64,000 bases of DNA, taken from Sphingopyxis sp. YR583. GTDB taxonomy: Bacteria; Pseudomonadota; Alphaproteobacteria; Sphingomonadales; Sphingomonadaceae. The first letter of the stretch is position 1, and every line of letters starts with the position of its first letter. Positions 8,396 through 19,164 of this stretch are shown in pieces. The notes beneath the pieces were generated by a model, which was not told where the DNA came from, ran no database searches, and saw nothing but the letters and a program-made list of their open reading frames with translations. Position numbers and translations under genes: made by a program. Location of the stretch: contig NZ_FNWK01000001.1 of NCBI RefSeq assembly GCF_900108295.1, forward strand, positions 1,178,001-1,242,000, in the 5' to 3' direction.

Positions 8396-9318
8396 CCGGC
8401 AAAAGCTGGAGTGAAAGGCTGCTCGGCGGATTTCGCCGCACCTCCGAACGGCTCGGCGAAAATCTCGCCGGGCTGACCGGCAAGGCGCGGCTCGACGAGG
8501 ACGATCTCGACCGGATCGAGGAGGCGCTGATCACCGCCGACCTTGGCCCCGCGATGGCAGACCGCATCCGCGGCCGCCTCGCCGAACGCCGCGACATCGC
8601 CGCGAACGGCACCGAGGAACTGCGCAAGGTCGTCGCGGAGGAAATCGCCGCGGTCCTGCGCCCGGTCGCCGAACCGCTCGACATCGACGCTTTCCCGCGC
8701 CCGCAAGTCATATTGGTGATCGGAGTCAACGGATCGGGCAAGACCACGACGATCGCCAAGCTCGCGCACCTGTTCCAGGAACAGGATTATGGCGTGATGC
8801 TGGTCGCCGGCGATACCTTTCGCGCCGCCGCGATCGGGCAATTGAAGGTCTGGGCCGAACGGCTCGGCGTGCCGATCATGGCGGGGCCCGAGGGCGGCGA
8901 CAGCGCGGGCATCGTGTTCGACGCGGTGAAACAGGCGACGGCGACGGGCATCGACGTGCTGATCGTCGACACCGCCGGACGGCTTCAGAACAAGCGCGAA
9001 CTGATGGACGAACTCGCCAAGATCAAGCGCGTGCTCGGCCGGCTCAATCCCGCCGCGCCTCACGACGTCGTGCTCGTGCTCGACGCGACGACGGGGCAGA
9101 ATGCGCTGTCGCAGATCGACGTGTTCCGCGAGGTTGCCGGCGTCACCGGCCTCGTGATGACCAAGCTCGACGGCACCGCGCGTGGCGGCGTGCTCGTCTC
9201 GGCCGCCGAGCGTCACGGCCTTCCCATTCACGCGATCGGCATCGGCGAAACCATCGATGATCTTCGCCCGTTCGATGCGGACGAGATCGCGGGCATTATT
9301 GCAGGAAATATCCGATGA
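8392..9318 (+). CDS. ftsY: Signal recognition particle receptor FtsY
   Basis: SRP receptor GTPase that docks the Ffh-ribosome complex at the inner membrane. The product has 308 residues from the ATG at 8392: an NG-domain with GVNGSGKTTTIAKLA (P-loop), DTFRAAAIGQLK, DTAGRLQNK and TKLDGTARGG. The long acidic N-terminal A-domain of the Escherichia coli protein is missing, as is common in alphaproteobacteria, so membrane contact probably relies on the N-terminal amphipathic helix (WSERLLGGFRRTSERL). The start was set by the ATGA overlap with mtaB; the open frame further upstream is read-through inside mtaB. Confidence 0.96.
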   Translation: MTGKSWSERLLGGFRRTSERLGENLAGLTGKARLDEDDLDRIEEALITADLGPAMADRIRGRLAERRDIAANGTEELRKVVAEEIAAVLRPVAEPLDIDAFPRPQVILVIGVNGSGKTTTIAKLAHLFQEQDYGVMLVAGDTFRAAAIGQLKVWAERLGVPIMAGPEGGDSAGIVFDAVKQATATGIDVLIVDTAGRLQNKRELMDELAKIKRVLGRLNPAAPHDVVLVLDATTGQNALSQIDVFREVAGVTGLVMTKLDGTARGGVLVSAAERHGLPIHAIGIGETIDDLRPFDADEIAGIIAGNIR

Positions 9319-9986
9319 GCGACGTGCTTCCCACTGGCCCCGAGACGGTCCCGGCACCGCCGCCCGCGAAGCATGGCTGGCTCAATTTCGTCATCGATTT
9401 CGGGCCGCTGCTCGTCTTCTTCGTCGCCTATAAATTTTCGTCGGGCGGCGAAGGCGCCTTTGCTGCGACGACCGCCGCGATCAAGGGCACGGTGGCGTTT
9501 ATGGTCGCGATCGTCATCGCGATGATCGTGTCGAAATGGAAGCTCGGCAAGATTTCGCCGATGCTGTGGATGTCGAGCATCCTTGTCCTCGGTTTCGGCG
9601 CGCTGACCATCTGGTTCCACGACGAGCGCTTCATCGTGATGAAACCGACGATCATCTACGCCGCCTTCGCGGTGCTGTTGCTCGGCGGATATTATTTCAA
9701 AAAGCCGATGCTGAAATATCTGCTGCAGTCGGCGCTGGAAGGGCTCACCGACCGTGGCTGGCTTCTCCTGTCGCGCAACTGGGGGATATTCTTTGCCGCG
9801 CTCGGCATCGCCAATCATGTGATGTACGAGATGATCCAGGCGAAGCAGATGAGTTTCGACCTGTGGCTGACGATCAAGGTCTGGGGGGTCACCGCCCTCT
9901 CCTTCCTCTTCACCTTCAGCCAGGTTCCGGTGATGCTGAAGAACGGCCTCGCCGTGCCCGAAGAGGCTGCCGCCGACAAAAGTTGA
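9315..9986 (+). CDS. yciB: Inner-membrane septation protein YciB/IspZ
   Basis: A 223-residue integral membrane protein of the YciB (intracellular septation protein A) family, with about five or six helices. Family signatures visible are IDFGPLLVFFVAYKF near residue 25, KPTIIYAAFAVLLLGG in the middle and the LTDRGWLLLSRNWGIFF stretch. YciB contributes to envelope integrity and cell-envelope biogenesis in other bacteria. It is longer than usual (about 180 residues), with an N-terminal Pro-rich lead and a hydrophilic C-terminal end. The start overlaps the ftsY stop in an ATGA arrangement, so it is the last gene of the overlapping four-gene run. Confidence 0.9.
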   Translation: MSDVLPTGPETVPAPPPAKHGWLNFVIDFGPLLVFFVAYKFSSGGEGAFAATTAAIKGTVAFMVAIVIAMIVSKWKLGKISPMLWMSSILVLGFGALTIWFHDERFIVMKPTIIYAAFAVLLLGGYYFKKPMLKYLLQSALEGLTDRGWLLLSRNWGIFFAALGIANHVMYEMIQAKQMSFDLWLTIKVWGVTALSFLFTFSQVPVMLKNGLAVPEEAAADKS

Positions 9987-10068
9987 TGCATTTCCCCCTC
10001 GGGCTGGCATAGCTGCGTCACCGGCACCGGGTCGCACGCGGGGGCCGCGATAAACAGGGGGAACTGCC

Positions 10069-10641
10069 ATGGATAAATTTTTCGGGAACCTGCACGCCGT
10101 GCTCGGCGCGGGTCTTATACTCGCCATCGTCCTGATGCTCACGCTGAACGGCCAGAATTTCGAGGACGGAATTGCCGCGGGCAATGCGATCATGCGCTGG
10201 CTGCACACTTTCTTCGGCGTGCTGTGGATCGGCTTGCTTTACTATTTCAACTTCGTCCAGATTCCGACGATGCCGAAAATCCCGGCCGAGCTGAAACCGG
10301 CGGTCGGCAAGCATATCGCACCCGCCGCTTTGTTCTGGTTCCGTTGGGCGGCGCTGATCACCGTGCTGCTGGGCCTCGCCATCGCGGGTCACGCCAAATA
10401 TCTGGCACCCGCGCTGGGGTTGCAGGATCCGTACAAGCTGATCGGCGTCGGCATGTGGTTGGGCCTGATCATGGCGTTCAACGTCTGGTTCGTCATCTGG
10501 CCGAACCAGAAAAAGGCGCTGGGCATCGTCGAGGCCGACGATGCGACCAAGGCGAAGGCTGCCAAGACCGCGATGATCTTTTCGCGGACCAACACCTTGC
10601 TGTCGATCCCGATGCTCTATGCGATGGTGAACTTCAGCTAA
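10069..10641 (+). CDS. Membrane protein, urate hydroxylase PuuD-like
   Basis: A 190-residue protein with about four membrane helices (residues 10-28, 42-62, 88-110, 125-145) that resembles the membrane domain of PuuD-type urate oxidases. WLHTFFGVLWIGLLYYFNF holds a His and a Trp-Ile-Gly signature of that family. No cytochrome c domain is attached (no CxxCH), so a urate oxidase function is uncertain; stand-alone copies like this are frequent in sphingomonads with unknown role. It has a strong GGGGGAA ribosome binding site and is followed by a clear terminator. Confidence 0.7.
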   Translation: MDKFFGNLHAVLGAGLILAIVLMLTLNGQNFEDGIAAGNAIMRWLHTFFGVLWIGLLYYFNFVQIPTMPKIPAELKPAVGKHIAPAALFWFRWAALITVLLGLAIAGHAKYLAPALGLQDPYKLIGVGMWLGLIMAFNVWFVIWPNQKKALGIVEADDATKAKAAKTAMIFSRTNTLLSIPMLYAMVNFS

Positions 10642-10660
10642 TCGGCGAAGATTGCAAACA

Positions 10661-10690
10661 GGGCGCTCCGGGAGACCGGGGCGCCCTTTT
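10661..10690 (+). terminator. Rho-independent terminator
   Basis: A GC-rich stem (GGGCGC-T-CCGG, loop GAGA, CCGG-G-GCGCCC) with one wobble pair is followed by TTTTCGTTT. It sits between the convergent PuuD-like gene and the gamma carbonic anhydrase gene and fits termination of the plus-strand transcript. Confidence 0.85.
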
Positions 10691-10694
10691 CGTT

Positions 10695-11249
10695 TCAGCC
10701 CTCGATCGCCGCCTTGTGCATGCGGCCGTTCATCACATAATGCGCGACGCCCATCTGCATGCCCGCGGCCTGTGCATCGTCGATCTCGCGCACGCGGCGC
10801 GCGGGCGATCCGGCCCAGAGTTCGCGGTCGGGGATTTCCTTATTCTCGGTGAGGAGCGCGCCCGCGGCGAGCATCGCGTCGCTGCCGATCCGGCAGCCGT
10901 TCATCACCGTCGCTTTGAGGCCCACGAACGCCCGGTCCGCAAGGATGCAGCCATGCACCATCGCGAGATGGCCGATCAGCACATCCTCGCCGATGATCGT
11001 CGGAAAGCCGTCGGGGCGATGCGGCATCGGGCCGTCGCAATGGACGACGCTGCCGTCCTGGATGTTCGAACGCGCACCGACCACGATGCTGCTGACGTCG
11101 GCGCGGAGTACGCAATTATACCAGATGCTGACGTCGGGACCGATCGTCACGTCGCCGATGATCCGGCACCCCGGCGCGATGAAGGCGCTGGGGTCGATCT
11201 GCGGCGTCTTGCCGTTGACGCTGATGATGCTGACGTCTTGATAGGTCAT
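10695..11249 (-). CDS. Gamma-class carbonic anhydrase-like protein
   Basis: A 184-residue left-handed beta-helix protein made of hexapeptide repeats, related to gamma carbonic anhydrases (PaaY/YrdA/CaiE group). Three candidate zinc-binding His are visible: one in SVVHCDG and two in IGHLAMVHGC, the expected spacing. The N-terminus reads MTYQDVSIISVNGKTPQID. Many members bind metal without proven carbonic anhydrase activity, so the activity is inferred. The ATG at 11249 overlaps the stop of the upstream spermidine-synthase-like gene (ATGA), so it is the third gene of the hemB run. Confidence 0.9.
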   Translation of the reverse strand: MTYQDVSIISVNGKTPQIDPSAFIAPGCRIIGDVTIGPDVSIWYNCVLRADVSSIVVGARSNIQDGSVVHCDGPMPHRPDGFPTIIGEDVLIGHLAMVHGCILADRAFVGLKATVMNGCRIGSDAMLAAGALLTENKEIPDRELWAGSPARRVREIDDAQAAGMQMGVAHYVMNGRMHKAAIEG

Positions 11250-13498
11250 TCGTCGCGGCCTCCGATAATATTCTTCCAGATCAGGACCGGCAGCGTCGAG
11301 GCATAATCGTCGGTCCAGCGGGTGAAACCGGGGCGTGCATCGACCGGCACCCACGCGTCGAGATCCATCGCGTCCTTGCGCGGGCGGATGCCGCCCGTCA
11401 ATTGCTGCATCCGCTGCGGCGTCGCCGTCAGCGCGACCCAGTTCGATCCCGTGAGGTCGCCATATTCGTCGCCGATCGGTCCGGGATCCATTCGGATCGC
11501 GCTCGTCCAGCCGCGCGCCTTCGCTTCCGCCGCCAGCACCGGTTCCAGATCGAAGAAGCGGTTCGAGATGTGAATGAGCAGGATTCCGTCGGGCTTCATC
11601 GCGCGCGCGTAGATGCCGATCGCTTCCTTCGTCAGCAGGTGCAGCGGGATCGCGTCGGACGAGAAGGCGTCGATGACAATGACGTCGAAGCGGCCGGCGG
11701 GCTGATTGGCGAGTTGCAGTCGCGCGTCGCCGATGACGATCGGCGTGTCGCCGGCACAATCGGACAGGAAGGTGAATTTCGACGGATCGCGCGCGATGTC
11801 GACCATCACCGGATCGATTTCGAAGATCGTCCAGTGCTGGCCGGGTTTGCGGTAACAGGCGAGCGTTCCCGCCCCGAGGCCGACGATGCCGATCGATGCG
11901 TCCGGCCCGGCAAGCGCCGCTGCCTTGTCGAGCGTCAGGCCGACGCCCGACTGCGGACCGTAATAGGTGGTCGGATCGCGCCGGTGCGCGGCGTCGGTGC
12001 GCTGGAGACCGTGGAGCGTCGTCCCGTGGGCGAGGCGGCGCTGGTTCGATGCGGGATAGTCGGTGACGGTGTAGACGCCGAAATAGCTGCGCACGCGGGC
12101 GCCGGTGAAGCTTTCCTGGATCGTGTCCCAGCCGCCGACACCGATCATCAGCAACGCGAGCAAGGGCACATAGGCCCAGCGCCAGCCGATCACGAGAATG
12201 CCGATGACGAAGATCGCGATGCCCCACGCGGTCGTCCCGCTATCGAACCGGCCCGTCCATGCGTTCGCCATATGCCAGGCCCCGAATGCCGCAATCACGA
12301 CGAGTATCGTGGCTGCGATACGCGTGATCTTCGGGTCGAGCCCCAGCCATTTGTCCCACGGGAAGAGCGCAGGAAGCGGCAGCAACAGCCCGGCGGCGAG
12401 GATCAGCAGCGGATGTTCGTACACCCAGTCGAAAATCAGCGGCGCGAACAAGGCCGCGAACAATCCGCCGAGCACGCCGCCCGCCGACATGATGAGATAG
12501 AAGAGCGTCAGATGCTGCGGCGCCGGACGCAGGTGATAGAGATAGCCGTGGAGCGCGGTCGCGATGACGAACAGCATCGCGAGACTGGCGAGCGCGACCA
12601 TCATCGACCCGCCGCCCGAGCTCAAAAGCCCGAGCCCGCCAACCGCGAGCAACACCACCGGCGCGACCAGCGTGATGATCTGCGTCGGCCGCGCCATCGT
12701 CGAAAAGGCGATCACGAAACTGAGCAGATAGAGGCCGAGCGGTAGCACCCAGAGCAAGGGCATCGCGACGATGTCGGTGGTGAGGTGCGTCGTCGTCGAC
12801 AGCATCAGCCCCGACGGCACGGCAGCGATCAGCAGCCAGTGGAGCTGGCGGCGGAGCGTCGGTCGCGGTTCGTCGGAGGCGGCCGCATGGCTTTCGGCGC
12901 CGCCATGCCAGCGCGCCGCGGCCGCCCCTGCGACGAGCAGGACCAGCAGGGCATAACCCGCGGTCCAGCCCCAGCTTTGCACCGCGAGCGGCATCGTCGG
13001 CTCGACGAGCGCCGGATAGCTGATCAGGCCGGCAAAGCTGCCGAGGTTCGACGCGGCGTAAAGATAATAGGGATCGCCCGCGCGCGCGTCGGCGGCGAAC
13101 CAGCGCTGCATCAACGGCGCCTGCGCCGATACGACGAAGAAGACCGGGCCGATCGACGCGAGCAGGAGCAAGGGCACCCACAGCGCCTCCTGTCCCGGCG
13201 CGGGCGGTGCGATCTGGGCGATGCCGATCGGGAGCCAGAGCGCCGCGACGAGGAAAAGCGCGAGATGAATCGTCGCCTGACGCCGCACGGTGAAACGCCC
13301 GAGCCAGTGCGCATAGGCATAGCCGCCGAGCAACAGCGCCTGATAGACGAGCATCGCGCTGTTCCACACCGCGGGCGCGCCGCCCAGCTTGGGCAGCACC
13401 ATGCGCGCAACCATCGGCTGGACGAGGAAGAGGAGGAAGCTGCCGACGAGGATCGTCAGCACGAACAGCCAGCGGCGCGGCGATGCGGAAGCGATCAT
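11246..13498 (-). CDS. Polytopic membrane protein fused to spermidine-synthase-like methyltransferase domain
   Basis: From the ATG at 13498 the protein has 750 residues. The first 470 or so contain about ten or more membrane helices. The C-terminal third is a Rossmann-fold domain like spermidine synthase: GIVGLGAGTLACY (nucleotide-site glycines), an acidic residue in FEIDPVMVDIA, DARLQL, and VIDAFSSDAIPLHLLTKEA. Such fused proteins are widespread and mostly uncharacterised; polyamine synthesis is not proven for them. The open frame continues 40 codons upstream as a shadow of hemB; the chosen start gives a short lead into the first helix. It follows hemB by 4 bases and overlaps the carbonic anhydrase start. 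Confidence 0.85.
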   Translation of the reverse strand: MIASASPRRWLFVLTILVGSFLLFLVQPMVARMVLPKLGGAPAVWNSAMLVYQALLLGGYAYAHWLGRFTVRRQATIHLALFLVAALWLPIGIAQIAPPAPGQEALWVPLLLLASIGPVFFVVSAQAPLMQRWFAADARAGDPYYLYAASNLGSFAGLISYPALVEPTMPLAVQSWGWTAGYALLVLLVAGAAAARWHGGAESHAAASDEPRPTLRRQLHWLLIAAVPSGLMLSTTTHLTTDIVAMPLLWVLPLGLYLLSFVIAFSTMARPTQIITLVAPVVLLAVGGLGLLSSGGGSMMVALASLAMLFVIATALHGYLYHLRPAPQHLTLFYLIMSAGGVLGGLFAALFAPLIFDWVYEHPLLILAAGLLLPLPALFPWDKWLGLDPKITRIAATILVVIAAFGAWHMANAWTGRFDSGTTAWGIAIFVIGILVIGWRWAYVPLLALLMIGVGGWDTIQESFTGARVRSYFGVYTVTDYPASNQRRLAHGTTLHGLQRTDAAHRRDPTTYYGPQSGVGLTLDKAAALAGPDASIGIVGLGAGTLACYRKPGQHWTIFEIDPVMVDIARDPSKFTFLSDCAGDTPIVIGDARLQLANQPAGRFDVIVIDAFSSDAIPLHLLTKEAIGIYARAMKPDGILLIHISNRFFDLEPVLAAEAKARGWTSAIRMDPGPIGDEYGDLTGSNWVALTATPQRMQQLTGGIRPRKDAMDLDAWVPVDARPGFTRWTDDYASTLPVLIWKNIIGGRDE

Positions 13499-13502
13499 AT
13501 TA

Positions 13503-14567
<1,065 letters not shown>

Positions 14568-16142
14568 TCAGATCCCGTCGCCCGCGCGTTTCGATGCCAC
14601 ATCGGCGAGGCTGCCGAGCTTCGGCCCCTCGACCTGTTGCGGGGCGATCGGGGCCAAGGCGGCACCGGGCGCGATCGACGTCAGCGACCGGATGCGCGCT
14701 CGAAAATCGGCGAGCGCCTTGCCTTCGAGCAGGGCACGGGTGACGAAGGTCACCGACGACGGGTTCACCGCGCGCCCGTTGCGATAGAGTTCGTAATGGA
14801 GGTGCGGGCCCGTCGAGAGGCCGGTCGAGCCGATATAGCCGATCACCTGCCCGCGATTGACGCGCTGGCCGGGGCGCACCGCGATGCGGCTCATATGGCC
14901 GTAACCGGTGCCGAGGCCGTTGCCGTGGTTGAGCTTCACATAATTGCCGAAGCCGCCATGCCGCCCGGCGATCGTCACGACGCCGTCGGTCACCGCATAG
15001 ATGGGCGCGCCATAGCCGCCGCCGAAATCCATGCCGCTGTGCATGCGCTTGTAGCCGAGGATCGGATGGCGGCGCATGCCGAAGGTCGAGGTCACCCGGC
15101 CGTTTGTGGGCCGCGCCATGCCGCCGCGCTGTTCGCCGACACCCGATGCCTCATACCATTGGGTCCGGCCGTCAACCGTCCATTCGAGCATCGAGAGTTT
15201 CGGTTTCCCGCCGCGGATCAGGCCCGCATAGAGCAATTTGCCCGTCTCGCTCTCACCCGTCTCGGCGCGGCGATGGTCGACGATGATGTCGAATTCGTCG
15301 CCGGCCCGAATGTCGCTGCCGACCGAAATCTGTTTGCCGACGACGCGCAGATAGGACTGGATCGCCGCGGGCGGCGCACCGGCGGCGCGCGCCGAACGAT
15401 AGAGGCTGTCGCCAACGCGGCCGCGGATTCGCAGCGGGGTCGCATCGACGGCGATCGGAATGCGGCGCATCACAAGTTGGCCGCCGACACGCTCCATCTC
15501 GATCCGCAGGTCGAAACGCGCGCGCATCGCGAGCGCCTCGACCGGGCGCGGCATCGTGCGCGCGGCGCGGCGGCCGAGGATGAGGTCGATGCGCGTGCCC
15601 GGCGCGATGTCGGCAAGCGGAACCGCGCCCGACACCTGATTGGCGAGCGCCTGCGCCTCGCTGCTGCCGACACCCGAACGTTCGAGCAGGCGCGCGAAGC
15701 TGTCGCCGCTACCCAGCGTGGCGGCGAGTTCGATCTGCGGGCGTTCCGGGGTTTGCGTCAGCGGACGGACCGCGTCGGTCGCCGCCATATGACGTCCGGT
15801 GTCGCCGCCGAAAGCGAGCGGCACGATCATCTGCGCACGCGCTTCGTTGAAATCGGCGGCGTCGAGCGCGGGCGTGCCGCCGACCTCGAGCGGCTGGATA
15901 CCGGGGAAGGTCGCGATCGCCGTGCCGCAGAGCAAGGTTAATGTCGCGAGACCGCGCCACCATATGGCCGAACCGATATTGTCGCCAAGGTCGGGAACGA
16001 GGTCGAGCTCTGCCAGCCGATCGCGCCAGCCGAGATGCGGTTCGGCACCGGAATCGGCGCGCCGCAGCGGTATCGCTTGCGACATCGTGAGGGCGGCGGC
16101 GTTGCCGGACATCCCCGCGATGGGTTCGTGACGCTGAAACAA
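14568..16142 (-). CDS. M23 family metallopeptidase (peptidoglycan endopeptidase type)
   Basis: A 524-residue, probably membrane-anchored peptidase. One helix lies at about residues 65-85 (GLATLTLLCGTAIATF), the middle part resembles LysM/opacity-associated-like regions of other M23 proteins, and the LytM domain covers about residues 360-470. The zinc ligands are visible in HSGMDFGG (H-x3-D) and GPHLHYELY (HLH), so the domain is probably active rather than an EnvC-type activator. Alternative starts exist at 16112 and 16085. It is divergent from the Suv3-like helicase and lies upstream of hemB on the same strand. Confidence 0.9.
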   Translation of the reverse strand: MFQRHEPIAGMSGNAAALTMSQAIPLRRADSGAEPHLGWRDRLAELDLVPDLGDNIGSAIWWRGLATLTLLCGTAIATFPGIQPLEVGGTPALDAADFNEARAQMIVPLAFGGDTGRHMAATDAVRPLTQTPERPQIELAATLGSGDSFARLLERSGVGSSEAQALANQVSGAVPLADIAPGTRIDLILGRRAARTMPRPVEALAMRARFDLRIEMERVGGQLVMRRIPIAVDATPLRIRGRVGDSLYRSARAAGAPPAAIQSYLRVVGKQISVGSDIRAGDEFDIIVDHRRAETGESETGKLLYAGLIRGGKPKLSMLEWTVDGRTQWYEASGVGEQRGGMARPTNGRVTSTFGMRRHPILGYKRMHSGMDFGGGYGAPIYAVTDGVVTIAGRHGGFGNYVKLNHGNGLGTGYGHMSRIAVRPGQRVNRGQVIGYIGSTGLSTGPHLHYELYRNGRAVNPSSVTFVTRALLEGKALADFRARIRSLTSIAPGAALAPIAPQQVEGPKLGSLADVASKRAGDGI

Positions 16143-16386
16143 ATTGCAACCCCCGCTCGGCGACCAAACCCTACACCCGGCCGCCGAATGATGTTTTCGT
16201 GGGCTGGTCTGTAAAGAAAGGTCGTTAAAGTCAATTTAATGGCCGACCCGTCGCACGTCCTTGCGGCGAGGCGTGGCGGGGTCGGGATATTATGCAACAG
16301 TGGCGAAAAAATCGGCCCCCGCCCTGCGGTTCGACGATCGCCTGTTGCGCGGGAACCCTGCGCATGCCAGCTTGGTCCGCAAGAAA

Positions 16387-19164
16387 ATGACCTCTTCCTC
16401 TTCCCAGCCGGTCAAGGCTGTCCTTGGCCCCACCAACACCGGCAAAACCCATTTGGCGGTCGAGCGCCTGACCGCCCGGTCGAGCGGCATGATCGGCTTT
16501 CCGCTGCGCCTTTTGGCGCGCGAAGTGTACGACCGTGTGGTCGCGATCAAGGGCGCGGCGCAGGTCGGGCTGGTCACCGGTGAAGAGCGAATCATCCCGC
16601 CCGATGCGCGCTACCTGCTCGGCACGATGGAAGCGCTGCCCGTCGAACGCGACGTCGCCTTTGTCGGGATCGACGAAGCGCAGCTCGGCGCCGATCCCGA
16701 GCGCGGGCATGTCTTTACCGACCGCCTGCTCCGCGCGCGCGGACGCGAGGAAACGATGATCCTCGGTTCGGCGAGCATAAGAGGACTGGTCAAGGGGTTG
16801 ATCCCGGAGGCCGAGATCATCACCCGGCCGCGCTTTTCGACCCTGAGCTATGCCGGGTCGTCGAAGCTGTCGCGCCTGCCCAAACGGTCGGCGATCGTCG
16901 CCTTTTCGGCCGAGGAAGTGTATGCGATCGCCGAAATGCTGCGCCGCTTTTCGGGCGGCGCCGCCGTGGTGATGGGCGCGCTCAGTCCGAAGACGCGCAA
17001 CTCGCAGGTCGCGATGTTCGAGGCCGGCGAGGTCGATTATCTCATCGCGACCGACGCGATCGGCATGGGGCTGAACCTAAACGTCCAGCATGTCGCCTTT
17101 GCGAGCTTGCAGAAATTCGACGGGCGACGCCTGCGGCGACTGACGGTTTCGGAGATGGCGCAGATCGCGGGGCGCGCGGGGCGGCACCAGCAGGACGGCA
17201 GCTTCGGCACCGTCGGCCTGCCGCAAGGCGGCTTCACGCCCGAGGAAATCGCCGCGATCGAGGGGCATCATTTCCCGCCGCTCTCCAGCCTGTTCTGGCG
17301 CAACCCGACGCCCGGTTTCGGATCGCTCGACCAGCTTTTGTCCGACCTGGCGCAGCCGCCGTCGCAGCCGATGCTGCGCGCTGCGCCCGAAGCGGTCGAC
17401 ATCGCGGTCCTCAAACATCTTGCGGGCGACATGGAAGTGCGCGCACGCGGCGGCGATTTCGATGCCGTCCAGCGCCTGTGGGACGTGTGCGGACTCCCCG
17501 ATTTCGAGCAATTGGGCGCCGAACATCACAGCCGCACGGTGTTCAAGCTGTGGCAGTGGCGCACGAACGGCGACGGGACGATCGATCCCGACTGGTTCGC
17601 GCGGCGCCTTGCGCGGCTGAGCGACGTCGAGGGCGATATCGACCAGCTCGCGAGCCGCATCGCCGCGGTCCGCACGCTCTGTTTCATCGCGCAGCGCGGC
17701 GACTGGATCGCGGGCGCGGCGGGTTGGACCGAGCAGACGCAGGTGCTCGAATCGCGGCTTTCGGACGCACTGCATGCGGCGCTCGCGCAGCGCTTCGTCG
17801 ACCGCCGGCTCGCGCTGCTGCTGCGCGACGCGGGGCAGCGGGATGCCGCGCTGCCGGTCGCGGTCGGCGCCGACGGCACCGTCGCGGTCGATGGCGAGCC
17901 GATCGGTACTCTGAAAGGATTTCAGTTCAAGGTCGATCCGGTCGCCAAGGCGAGCGATCATCGCATGCTGCTCGCGGCGGCCGAAAAGCATCTCCGCGCC
18001 GAACTGGCGCGCCGCGCGACCGCACTGGCCGAGGGCGACGACAGCGCGCTGTCGCTGATCGCCGAGCCGGGGACGCCGCCGCGGCTGGCCTGGCACGGCC
18101 ACGCCATCGCGACGCTCGCGCGCGGGCCGACGCTCGTCCAGCCGGCGATCCAGATCGACCCCTCGCTCCGCCGGCTCGAATTGCATCAGGTGCAGGCGAT
18201 TTCCGAACGGCTGCAGCGCTTCGTCGCCGCACAGCTCACGCGCCACGCAGGGCCGCTTGCCGCGATGGGCGAAGCGGCGGGCGACCTGTTCACCCCGCCG
18301 CGCGTGCGCGCGCTGCTCGCCGCGCTCACCGACAACAGCGGGACGATCGGCCGCGCCGCCGTCGAGGATCAGCTGGCCGCCCTCACCCCCGAAGAGCGCC
18401 CGCAGCTGCGCAAGCTCGGCTTTACCATCGGCTCGCTCGACCTGTTCCATCCGCTGCTTTTGAAGCCCGAGGCGGTGCGCTGGCGCGCGGCGCTGACGGC
18501 GGCGCAGCAGGGCGCCCCCGTTCCAGCGCTGCCGCCGCACGGCGCGGTGCTGCAAAAGGCGGGCAGCCAGGCCGGGCTGACAATCGCGGGCTTTCGTCGC
18601 TGCGCGTCGGGCTGGCTGCGCATCGACATGGCCGAAAAGCTGGCGCGTCAGGCGCATGCCGCGCGGATGCAGGCGGCGGCACCGCCGACCGCACCGATGG
18701 CGAGCGGCGACGACGATCATCATGACGATCATGGTGAGGAGGCGCATGGCGCGCCGCCGCCCGGCTTCGTCATCGACACGGCGCTCGCGACTTCGCTCGG
18801 GCTCGACGAGGAAACGCGCCGCGCGCTGCTCGGCAGTTTCGGATTCCGCAGCGTCGGTGAGCCGGAGCTGCAGCGCTGGCGCTGGTCGGGGCTGCGCAAG
18901 GCGGCCGAAAAGCGTCCGCGCCGCAAACCGAAACCGCAGCGCAAGAATGCCGAGACGCCGGCGCGCGCCGCGGCGAACGGCGATACGCGGCGGCCGCCTG
19001 CACATCAGGTGAAGGGCAAGCGCGGCAAGCCGGGCAAGCCCCGCGTCGATACGCCGCGCCCACCGCGGCCCGATCGCCCCGACCGGCAGCCGCGCCGCGG
19101 TCCCTCGCCCAACAGCCCGTTCGCGGGCCTTGCCGCGCTGCTCGCGGACGCGCGCAAAGACTGA
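16387..19164 (+). CDS. Suv3-like ATP-dependent RNA/DNA helicase with basic C-terminal tail
   Basis: Superfamily 2 helicase of the Suv3 type, known from mitochondrial RNA decay and common in alphaproteobacteria. The 925-residue product begins with the Walker A box almost at once (GPTNTGKTHLA near residue 12). It continues with DEAQ as motif II (GIDEAQLGADPERGH), a helicase C domain with QIAGRAGRHQ, and a long alpha-helical region. The last 90 residues or so are Lys/Arg/Pro-rich and look disordered, suited to nucleic-acid contact. A His/Asp-rich patch (DDDHHDDHGEEAHG) lies near residue 780. The ATG at 16387 is preferred because the motif A distance matches the family; an in-frame ATG at 16261 adds a non-conserved-looking lead. 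The next gene starts on the stop codon. Confidence 0.88.
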   Translation: MTSSSSQPVKAVLGPTNTGKTHLAVERLTARSSGMIGFPLRLLAREVYDRVVAIKGAAQVGLVTGEERIIPPDARYLLGTMEALPVERDVAFVGIDEAQLGADPERGHVFTDRLLRARGREETMILGSASIRGLVKGLIPEAEIITRPRFSTLSYAGSSKLSRLPKRSAIVAFSAEEVYAIAEMLRRFSGGAAVVMGALSPKTRNSQVAMFEAGEVDYLIATDAIGMGLNLNVQHVAFASLQKFDGRRLRRLTVSEMAQIAGRAGRHQQDGSFGTVGLPQGGFTPEEIAAIEGHHFPPLSSLFWRNPTPGFGSLDQLLSDLAQPPSQPMLRAAPEAVDIAVLKHLAGDMEVRARGGDFDAVQRLWDVCGLPDFEQLGAEHHSRTVFKLWQWRTNGDGTIDPDWFARRLARLSDVEGDIDQLASRIAAVRTLCFIAQRGDWIAGAAGWTEQTQVLESRLSDALHAALAQRFVDRRLALLLRDAGQRDAALPVAVGADGTVAVDGEPIGTLKGFQFKVDPVAKASDHRMLLAAAEKHLRAELARRATALAEGDDSALSLIAEPGTPPRLAWHGHAIATLARGPTLVQPAIQIDPSLRRLELHQVQAISERLQRFVAAQLTRHAGPLAAMGEAAGDLFTPPRVRALLAALTDNSGTIGRAAVEDQLAALTPEERPQLRKLGFTIGSLDLFHPLLLKPEAVRWRAALTAAQQGAPVPALPPHGAVLQKAGSQAGLTIAGFRRCASGWLRIDMAEKLARQAHAARMQAAAPPTAPMASGDDDHHDDHGEEAHGAPPPGFVIDTALATSLGLDEETRRALLGSFGFRSVGEPELQRWRWSGLRKAAEKRPRRKPKPQRKNAETPARAAANGDTRRPPAHQVKGKRGKPGKPRVDTPRPPRPDRPDRQPRRGPSPNSPFAGLAALLADARKD

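Noticed and set aside
16261..16386. In-frame 42-codon extension of the helicase
   Set aside because: No ribosome binding site and not matching the usual helicase N-terminus; the ATG at 16387 puts motif A at the normal distance.
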